Assembly (NCBI GenBank): GCA_020809705.1
Contig: CP085829.1
Span: 186,001-250,000 of the forward strand
Source: Calonectria ilicicola
Taxonomy: Eukaryota > Ascomycota > Sordariomycetes > Hypocreales > Nectriaceae
Length of the DNA: 64,000 bases
Reading direction: 5' to 3'
Part shown: one piece after another, positions 56,522 to 64,000 of the stretch
How the letters are laid out: each line of letters starts with the position of its first letter
How positions within the stretch are numbered: position 1 is the stretch's first letter
The notes under the pieces: generated by a model
Told to the model about the DNA's origin: nothing
What the model saw: the letters and a program-made list of their open reading frames with translations, nothing else
Database searches by the model: none
Translations under genes and position numbers: made by a program

Positions 56522-57517
56522 CTATGCTGCACTCCAACCATTGTCGACAGGCACAACAGCTCCACTCACTTTTCCTGCCATGCCAGAAGCCAGGAAGACC
56601 ACCACATTGGCGACATCTGAAGCCTGGAGGACGGATTGAAATCCTTCGGATGGCGAATGCAGCGCTATAAGAGGTCTGTGCAGGCTTGTTAGCGAACCAG
56701 GCAGAGCTTTGATAGGAAGGAGATCGAATGGCGCACTTAGCAACTTCAAAAGCCACCTCATCATATACATCCGGGCGGATAGACTCCCTTATATTGCTTT
56801 GGGTGTCTGCAGATATCGTCAGCGACCTGCCTGCACTTGGGAAACATGATTATGCTCATACTGCCAGGGCAGACGGCATTACACCGAATTCCTTGGTTGT
56901 GAAATCTCCATGCCACGTTTTTCGTCAATCCAATCTGTGTAGTGCTGGTCAGTAGTTGATCGCCATGATAGAGAGTACGTCTTCGATTCGTCATACCAGC
57001 CCAGTTTTGGCGGCCGTGTACGCTACGCCAGCAGCGCCACCTCCAAGTGCAGCCCTGCTCGCCACATTGACGATAGCGCCGCTGTCATGGGGTATCATGT
57101 ACGGCAGAACCGCCCTCGTCAAGAGCATCGTAGCGACCAGGTTAATTGAGAACTGCCGATCCCATTCGGCGTCCGTGACCGTGTCGGCACTGGCAAACCC
57201 GTCCATCACACCGGCCACGTTAGCCAACACATCGATCTTGGCTCCATGCTTCTGTACGCAGACTGCAACAGCCGCAGAAATAGATTCATTAGAAGTTATG
57301 TCGCACTTGTAGTAGACAAAGTTCGGATGTTCAAGTGAGGCCGTGTTCACATCCAAGCCAAATACCTTCGCGTTGGAGGAGAGCAGGATCTCAGTCGTCG
57401 CCAGGCCTATGCCTGAAGCACACCCGGTGACGATGGCGACCTTGACAAGACAAACAATTAGCATCAATGTTTCGTCCCTCGCAGAACTGAATCTCGCACC
57501 TTTCCAGAGAAATCCAT
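56522..57517 (-). CDS. Short-chain dehydrogenase/reductase (SDR)
   Basis: Five exons (57517-57500, 57440-56997, 56934-56862, 56806-56737, 56675-56522) restore a complete classical SDR of 252 residues. The first exon encodes only MDFSGK and joins to VAIVTGCASGIGLATTE, the TGxxxGIG cofactor site. NVAGVM is the NNAG-type motif, IVNVASRAA carries the catalytic Ser, and YTAAKTGL is the YxxxK pair. The splice CPG-NTQSNIRESIRPDVYDE rebuilds the substrate loop. The C-terminus is VVFLASGMAGKVSGAVVPVD. It probably oxidises a secondary alcohol or reduces a ketone. The apparent frameshifts are all explained by 53-62 bp introns. It is divergent from the ABM-like gene, sharing a 473 bp promoter. Confidence 0.88.
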
Positions 57518-57990
57518 GGAGCTTGGTTCAATATGTTGAGCTTACGAGAAAGTACTTTTGAGAGTTATTTGACTTAGCCAGTCTTGCTGGGATCGTATAA
57601 TTTTAAGCTTGGGTGGTGAAAGATTAAAAGGACCGAAGGCGTGAGAGATTTGTCACCGTTGTCCGAGTCAGCACCCACAACACTAACAACACTAACAACC
57701 ACCCTACAACCCATTTCATGACCACGCACTCGTGATATGACTATTGGTTTGAATGTCAGCAAAACTTGACCACGGCCTTTGTATATGATACTTGAACCAA
57801 TCATGCCTCTGAGACTGGATATAAAAGAGCCGCTCCAGAGCGCGTACAATTCGTCCTCGTGCCTCTATCAGTACATGACCTGAAGCACTACGTGATTCTC
57901 TCTCAACAAGCAGGTCCTTCCAACCTAGTTCCGCAAGAATTCTCCTTAAATCATCTTGTTCCTCGGTGATAAGAAACCGGATTGCGAATC
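57518..57990. promoter_or_regulatory. Bidirectional promoter, SDR / ABM-like gene
   Basis: 473 bp between two divergent ATGs. It contains ACAACACTAACAACACTAACAACC (57674-57702), a 10 bp direct repeat, and a TATA box on the plus side. Such spacing suggests shared control (inference). Confidence 0.55.
57820..57827 (+). promoter_or_regulatory. Candidate TATA box of the ABM-like gene
   Basis: TATAAAAG, 164 bp upstream of ATG 57991. Confidence 0.5.
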
Positions 57991-58886
57991 ATGCCTAACC
58001 TAGCGACTCTCGGACCCATCATCCTCGCCACGCTTAGGCCCTTTCCGGGTCACCGTGATGATGTCAAGCGCGAGTTCGCCCAAATTTCCAAATATGTATG
58101 GGAGGAGGAGCATACCACTAGGTACATCAGTTCAATTTTGCCGAAGGGGGCGGAGATAGCTAACCTCTTGGGGGTACGTAGGGGTTATTACTGGTTGTAC
58201 CCTGAACATAACAAAGACATCATGATCGTGATTGAGATTTACTCTAGCGAGGAGGGCATCAATAACCATGCGACGGGACCACATACTTGTAAGTCATTTC
58301 TTCCAATTATGCTTACAACTGTACTGTCTGGCATGGGACCTTTTATATTTACTCATGGCATCAATCACGCACAGTCGGGACTTTTGAACGTGTATATGAC
58401 TATGGCATCCGCGTGGATATGGAATCTCTGGAGCGTCGCAAGCAAGGCCTTCCCCAGTTGCCGCCCAAACCCGGCTTCGACGAACATGGCGTCCAAATGG
58501 GTCTTGACATGGAGTTTCTTGCCCCGGCTCTTGAGGTGAAAAGCTTCATGGGGGACCCTCACCTAGACGAAGACCAAGTCGTCACAATCAGCCTCTATAC
58601 TGCGGCCGAGGGCAAGAAAGCGAAGCTGGTTAGCACACTCGCCAAGCTCGCCGAGGTAGCCAAAACCACCGGCAAAATTGAAACTTTCTGGGTTGTCTGT
58701 GACCCTCAGAAGCCGCTTGTACGCCTTGTCAACCGATTCACATCGTCCGGACAGCAGCAGGAATATAAGGAGATCGCGGCAGTTACAAAGTTGCTTGGCC
58801 AAGTTGAAGGACTTGTGGAGTCCAAGGATGAATGGAATCTCAAATGGGCTAACCAGGGGTTCTTCTTAAAGAACTACGATGAGTGA
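57991..58886 (+). CDS. ABM-like dimeric alpha-beta-barrel protein
   Basis: Two exons (57991-58288, 58375-58886; 86 bp intron, phase 1) give 269 residues. The start MPNLATLGPIILATLRPFPG and the segment DIMIVIEIYSSEEGINNHAT look like one ABM/antibiotic-biosynthesis-monooxygenase unit. The intron joins GPHT to FGTFERVYDY. A second, similar beta-alpha-beta unit begins at QVVTISLYTAAEGKKAKLVS and ends LVNRFTSSGQQQEYKEI. Two tandem ferredoxin-like folds are common in this superfamily. ABM proteins are cofactor-free oxygenases, quinone-forming enzymes, or small chaperone-like partners in polyketide and aromatic pathways. No clear catalytic residue can be assigned. It lies between the SDR and the second bZIP gene. 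Confidence 0.75.
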
Positions 58887-59583
58887 GAAACGCTGCCTCG
58901 GCACTTGTGGAAGCACGCTGCATATCCGATCGGCTAGGATATAATGGCAAGAGATAAGCGTGTCAAAGGAAACGGCTTAGAAGAGTTGTCAATAGTACTT
59001 CGCTTTCCGATAGATCCATCAAGACAACATATAGGGATTAAATGAAACTTTTCACAGCCCATCTACGTCTACTTCAGAAATACTAATCACAAAAAGTGTT
59101 AGAGGGACAGTCTAAGTTAGACCATTGAGCCTGCTGACTCATGATACGTAACAAGGACGCACGGAGAGCAATTACTATCTTAAAATTGTTGCGTAGAGTA
59201 CTAATTTAGTACACAGTTATTAAACTAAGGAAGTATATAAAATTGATATTATTATTTATTTTATTTCTTTTTAAATATTTTAAATTATAGATATTCACCT
59301 CTTAGCTCAATTCTAAGCTCGGTTAGCTTTAATAACTAGCACCCTTTGCCTCGGTTTAATTATTTAAGCTTTAGATCACATGACCTCTTGCATAACTCGT
59401 GACACTTATGCTTTAATTCGCTGCCTCTCACTTGACTCACCAGAGTGGAACCTTATGACACTTAGAGGGATCGTCTCCTTGCCTAGTATCAACAGCCTCT
59501 CTTATACACTTGGCTTTCTGATCAAACACGTGCCTTATCTAACACCTAAGACATTCACATAGTCACCTTACAGTGTAACGGAA
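58887..59583. other. AT-rich intergenic spacer
   Basis: Very AT-rich at 59200-59370 (ATTTATTTTATTTCTTTTTAA) with few GC-rich patches, resembling RIP-decayed DNA. No gene was seen. The last 150 bp leads into the bZIP gene. Confidence 0.45.
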
Positions 59584-61534
59584 ATGGAGGAGTCCAATCC
59601 GAGTCATCCTAATTGGAAGAGTAAATTCAGCCAGAGGCAATTGGAGAAAAAGAGATTGGTCGACCGCCGGACCCGCCGGAAGACACGGCAACAGTCGAAA
59701 CAGTATGTGGACGAGCTGGAAGAACATCTCCAACTGCTTCAAGCTGGCAGCCGAGGTACTCTCGTGAATCGCTTGAGAGAAGAAAACCTCCGCCTCCGCG
59801 CAAAGCTGGCGCAGCACCAATCCAAGATCGAAATGATGATTCTGGCGGGTAAAGAACTGCTCGAAAATGATGACAGCTATGAAGATGAAACCATGTGGCA
59901 GCAGTCGGAAGATCACCGTGCACATAATGTGGATAAGTCCAAGATCAGGGTCAGCATGAATGACGCCACAACCATCGCAACCGTTGATGCCTTTCCGGCG
60001 GGCGTGTTTCTCCAAACAGAATCTCTACTTTTCGAAATACGCTCATATAGCCAGATTCCCTCTGCATGTCAGCAGAGTGATGCAAAATCAGAGGCGGTAT
60101 CTGACCAAAAGCTGTTAGACGCTGTAATGGCTTGGAAACTGTTCAATGGCAGTAGCACAGTAGGATACGAAACTATCATAAAGCGCTTCTGTTTGGATGC
60201 AGCGCCTTGCTCCTTGACGCCCCGTAAGCACTGAGACAGAGATTATAACATTAGTATCACAGAACTGACCCTCTGTACAGAGGCAGTTGAGCAAATCATT
60301 CAACTAGATAGTCTCTATGAGCTCATTCTGGAGCATCTCCTTTATGGTAAGGACATAACTGTGGGTGAAGCCCTCGGTTCGGCTGATAAATACAGCCATG
60401 AGATGTCTGAACTCGAACGGCAACAGAGGGCCGTGGCAGTGTGCGCGTACGAGTCTACTCGCTTGTGCCGCCTGTATTTCCGAACCAGCATCGAATACAT
60501 CTCAGTATTTTGGGCTCAGTACCGATATTACATGGTCAGTTTTTTATTTCTTGGCACTAAACTAGATGGGCTGAATCTTCCTGTTTGCTAGTTTTTAGTG
60601 TTTCCTTCAGCACAAAATCTAGCCAAGTGTCCCCCCTGGCATCGCCCACGGATCGCCCAATTTGCCCACAAGCATCCTTTTTGCATTGACTTTTTGACAT
60701 GGTAAGCACAAGCAGCACTCACCTCGGAGAATCATTGGCTCTTACCAATTGAATAGGCCACAGCTCCGAGATGAGTTGGCCAGGTCTTGGAGGAGCTACG
60801 ATTTACTGACTCTCATACCGGACTTGCTGAGAAACTATGAAATGCGCTACACAGCTCACGAAACCAATGCTCTAGTGCGGTTAACGCCAACTATGTCCGA
60901 CTTGGAGCTTGATCCCGCCTTCGAGGCAGCGCTTCACAGATTAGAAAATTATGGTACTCATCCTTCCTTCTGCAGGCGGTATCCTGAGTTGGCTTCGCAC
61001 GTGATTCAGTCTAAGTCTGTGCCACATGAAAGTCCCAGCAGCAACGCCGAAGCTCTCGCGACCAACCATGCCACGGCCGGAACAACGTCAAGTTTCGGCC
61101 CCGGATTACTGGTGGCCCCTTCGGATGACGCTCAATTTCAACTCCTGGACCCAAGAGCGGAGTATGGCATGCAGCCGCATGCTCTTTCTCAGCAAGTTCC
61201 TCGTCGCGGTAGTCAGCCATCTCTCGGCTTTTACCATGATCGAATTTCGACCCCAGGAGAAGGCGATGAGTACCAGCTATTACAAAAGAGCCAGCAATCG
61301 AATCTTCCAGCAAACGGATTCGCTCAAGGAACCCCCAAGAACATGAACGGCAATTACCTCGCAGGCCTGGCTGCGCTTGATTTGCCAAATTCGCAAATGT
61401 TCTCACAGAATTGGCAAGTGCCGTGCTTTGCCGGTGATATCATGAGTGGTTTGAATCCACATACTCTCGACATTGCGGTCCCCGAGACTGATAACGTCTC
61501 AAACATGTCCTATTTGCAAATGATGCCTCAATGA
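59584..61534 (+). CDS. Second bZIP-like transcription factor with DUF3425
   Basis: Four exons (59584-60223, 60281-60534, 60592-60701, 60757-61534) give 593 residues. The basic region is RQLEKKRLVDRRTRRKTRQQ, followed by a zipper-like stretch, VDELEEHLQLLQAG, then NRLREENLRLRAKL. The asparagine of the usual N-x7-R signature is replaced by Asp (VDRRTRRKTR), a known variant in this fungal group. DUF3425 follows: RLYFRTSIEYISVFWAQYRY, then CPPWHRPRIAQFAHKHPFCI and DFLTWPQLRDEL, the last rebuilt across an intron. The C-terminal 200 residues are Gln/Asn/Ser-rich, a possible activation region. It lies 1 kb upstream of the monooxygenase on the same strand, suggesting a pathway regulator (inference). 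Confidence 0.85.
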
Positions 61535-62538
61535 ACAAGTTTTTCTAGCTCAACAACGCTTTCCTGGAAGCCTTGAAGGCCTGGTGGTGGGGGAGTCTCT
61601 CTCCTCTTGCACGGAGACGTACGCTGAATAGGAACTGTTTGCTGAAGTGCCAGGAAGCTATGTGACTTATCCGAATATCCTAGTCTGATTATACCATCCG
61701 AGATCAATTATTGGTGCGAGTAATCGGAGTGTGGTGAAGATCAATATTACACTACCAGTAGAAGGGTTGGTGTAACAAGCGTGGTCCAAGGCTTTCTCGA
61801 GGGAGAGGTCTAACCATACGCGCGCTCCCCTCTCAATCAAGGGGACTAGGATATGTCTTTGGGTGCTCAAAATCTCTATTGTGCATGGTCCCACATAACA
61901 GAAATACAAGTAAGGTATTACTAAATACTCTTAGCGATTTTAGGTATGCAATGTTGCTTTTGGTAACGGGCAAGATTTCTGGTACTTCTCTCTTCGGCTA
62001 ATTCACTAGACGTAAAAACATCTTTTATTTAGGCTATTTTTGTCAGACTATAGTCCCTGCTAGTAACGCAGTAGAGCTTTTTGGTAGTCGTAGGATAACG
62101 TCCTCCTTCAAGCTTTTACTCTAGGCTGTGTCGGCTGTAATGGTGGTTCATTGGTCCAAAGCTCCGCTAGCACGTAATTGCTCCACACCCCTCTAATTTA
62201 GTGCATAATTGGAATCCAACCGAGGCTAAGAAGCTGGTCGGACCTTTACGACACCTTTCATCGATAGGCCCAACGCAAGACCTTTATGGAGAGAAAGGCG
62301 TATCTCCGTCGTAAACCTTTGAACCGCGGAGTACGGCGACAAGATTAGGTTGGCAAGATGGGCTGATCTTTCTCTCTGGAAAGACATGGATAGCTACCAG
62401 AGGTTCAATGCAGTAGAGGAGGACGAGGGATAAAAGCTCGAGGTCCTCCACATCGAGGACAACACACAGCTCCAAATCGAATAATCCGGTCATCGTATTA
62501 ATTACTTATATATACACATTGAACAAAGTGACAGCACC
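61535..62538. other. Intergenic, monooxygenase upstream region
   Basis: Promoter-bearing spacer with AT-rich parts at 61900-62050. No gene was recognised; short minus-strand open frames have no motifs. Confidence 0.5.
62507..62514 (+). promoter_or_regulatory. Candidate TATA-like element, close to the start codon
   Basis: TATATATA lies only 25 bp before ATG 62539. If it is the true TATA box, the leader would be nearly absent; the real promoter may instead lie further up. Confidence 0.3.
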
Positions 62539-64000
62539 ATGACTTCGACTCACGAAGAAGTACAGAGAGCGGTACCAACAAAGGTTCCAACTGTGGCACT
62601 GGCCCGTGCCCTTATTGAAAGCACGACTGAGTCGAAAGAGATTGGGATCTATTCGACTGATGCGTACCAGAGGACACAGCTGGATGCTCTGCCCCCAGGT
62701 GTAGCAGAGACAGCGGACGCATCCGCTGCTCAGACACTGGACCAGGATTACGTGGACACTATCATCGTCGGGGCAGGTCTGTCAGGCATCTCCGCCCTTT
62801 ACCGGATTCGTAAACTGGGCCTTTCCGTAAAGATTTTTGAAGCTGGTCTAGACCTTGGCGGCGTCTGGTATTGGAATCGCTATCCGGGAGCACGTGTCGA
62901 CTCTGAGTATCCGTTTTATCAGCTCAGTATTCCCGAGGTATATAAGACTTTCAACTTTTCGCAACGATTCCCCGACCAAAAGGAACTGCGCAGGTACGTT
63001 GCGCATTTAGACGAATCTCTCCAGTTGCGCAAGGACGTCGTTTTCGATGCGGAGGTCGTGAGCGCCGAGTACGACGCGACCAGCAGAGTCTGGACCGTGA
63101 AAACCGCAAAAGGTCACATAGGAAGGGCAAAGTACCTCATCATGGCTACGGGTATCTTGCATAAACGATACTGCCCCGATTTCCCGAGCTTTAGTCAGTA
63201 CAAAGGCGACGTGCATCACTCAGCCTTCTGGCCAGACAAGATGGACTGCCGTGGTAAGAACATTGCTGTGGTTGGTGCCGGCGCCACTGCAGTACAAATT
63301 GTTCAAGAACTTGCCAAGCAAACCGCTGATGGTGGTTCGCTTACCGTGTTTATGAGGCGTTAGTCACATCCCGGTCAAGACAAGTTCAGAGCTGATAGTG
63401 GGCAGGACCAAGTACCTGCATTCCGATGCAGCAACGCAACCTCACTGTTGAAGAACAAAAAAATCTCAAACCATATTTCCCATGTCTTTTCGAAGCCGGC
63501 CGCCAGTCTCATGGTGGGTTTCCTATCAAACCTGCAGGCTGTAATGCATTCGATCACACCGCAGAGCAACGCCAGGCCCATCTCGAGAATTTGTGGCAAC
63601 GTGGTGCGTTCAATTTCTTACTGGGCACGTACAATGACACCGTAAGCGATTTGAAGGCGAACCGAGAGGTCTACAACTTTTGGGCCAACAAGGTCAGGGC
63701 AAGGATTACAGACCCTAAGAAACGAGACATATTGGCACCTTTGGACCCAATCTATCCTATTGGTACAAAGAGACCGCCGCTGGAGAGAGACTATTATGAA
63801 TGCATTGACATGCCTCATGTCGATGTTGTAGACTTAACTGCAACACCTTTCGCGGACTTTACAGAGAACGGCGTGACGTTAACAGATGGGCGCGAAAAAG
63901 AATTTGATGCTATCGTATTAGCCACTGGATTTGATAGCTTCACCGGCTCGTAAGTTTATCATCTTGTCTAGAGACTTGGAACTATCAATTGGCGACACAC
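62539..64000 (+). CDS. Baeyer-Villiger monooxygenase (3' partial)
   Basis: Exon 1 is 62539-63358 and exon 2 is 63406-63949; a third exon lies beyond the window, since a GTAAGT donor opens at 63950. The 47 bp first intron removes an apparent stop and joins FMRR to PSTCIPMQQRNLTVEE. Residues about 70-100 hold the FAD Rossmann motif IIVGAGLSGISALYRI, then GGVWYWNRYPGARVDSEYPF, typical of class B monooxygenases. The BVMO fingerprint reads YKGDVHHSAFWP, with Tyr instead of the usual Phe. The NADPH Rossmann motif is VVGAGATAVQIVQEL, and IVLATGFDSFTGS follows. The enzyme inserts one oxygen next to a ketone carbonyl, giving an ester or lactone, using NADPH and O2. The N-terminal extension of about 70 residues fits longer fungal BVMOs. 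Confidence 0.92.

Noticed and set aside
56761..56994. Apparent frameshifts breaking the SDR gene
   Set aside because: Canonical donors and acceptors at 56996/56935, 56861/56807 and 56736/56676 restore a full SDR with all motifs, so it is intact.
57574..57849. Minus-strand 91-codon open frame between the SDR and ABM-like genes
   Set aside because: It lies in the divergent promoter, contains the TATA box and has no recognisable domain.
63359..63405. Premature stop in the BVMO
   Set aside because: The stop lies in a 47 bp stretch with a GTTAGT donor and a GGCAG acceptor; removing it restores the conserved strand.
1..64000. CRISPR array
   Set aside because: No regularly spaced direct repeats were seen; short tandem repeats at 23862 and 39186 are simple microsatellites, and the genome is eukaryotic.

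Overview
The window is nuclear DNA of a filamentous ascomycete (Pezizomycotina; I infer a Sordariomycete, perhaps Hypocreales, but cannot place the genus). The signs are short introns of about 47-90 bp with GTAAGT/GTGAGT-like donors and CAG/TAG acceptors, several fungus-restricted domains (HET, Clr5, DUF3425 bZIP, Agd3-type deacetylase), large fungal NLR and ankyrin proteins, and a decayed Fot1/pogo-type transposon whose mutations look like repeat-induced point mutation (RIP). I joined exons by hand from splice signals and reading frame; no transcript data were available.

Region 1 (0-17 kb), recognition and surface genes: a 5'-truncated ankyrin-HET gene; a four-pass fungal membrane protein with a large glycosylated loop; an Aa_trans amino-acid permease (minus); a secreted NLP necrosis-inducing-like protein; and a 1180-residue NLR (nucleoside phosphorylase - NACHT - ankyrin, minus). 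The NLR has near-identical C-terminal ankyrin units and is flanked by two diverged copies of a ~190 bp direct repeat.

Region 2 (17-39 kb), secreted and extracellular-matrix functions: a secreted FAD oxidoreductase (BBE/FAD_binding_4); a Ser/Thr-rich surface protein ending in a Cys-rich Apple/PAN-like module, a piece of which is duplicated at 16.8 kb; an Agd3-like galactosaminogalactan deacetylase (minus); a 5.3 kb gene-free stretch; a type I metacaspase; a second FAD-linked oxidoreductase (minus); and a secreted alpha/beta hydrolase (minus).

Region 3 (39-53 kb), an accessory zone with decay: an MFS transporter pseudogene, an NmrA-like reductase, a Clr5-domain protein with a C-terminal Cys-rich knuckle, a tail-anchored AIG1-like GTPase, the N-terminal remnant of an ABCC transporter, an intact six-exon aldehyde dehydrogenase, and a 1,860 bp Fot1-like element with 41 bp inverted repeats and a TA target duplication.

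Region 4 (53.8-64 kb), a candidate small metabolic or detoxification cluster: two unrelated bZIP-DUF3425 transcription factors surround an SDR alcohol dehydrogenase and an ABM-like alpha-beta-barrel protein that share a 473 bp divergent promoter, followed by a Baeyer-Villiger monooxygenase that runs off the window end. With the aldehyde dehydrogenase at 49-51 kb, the enzyme set resembles an alcohol - ketone - ester/lactone - acid route. That link is inference. It is the best candidate for an undescribed system here.
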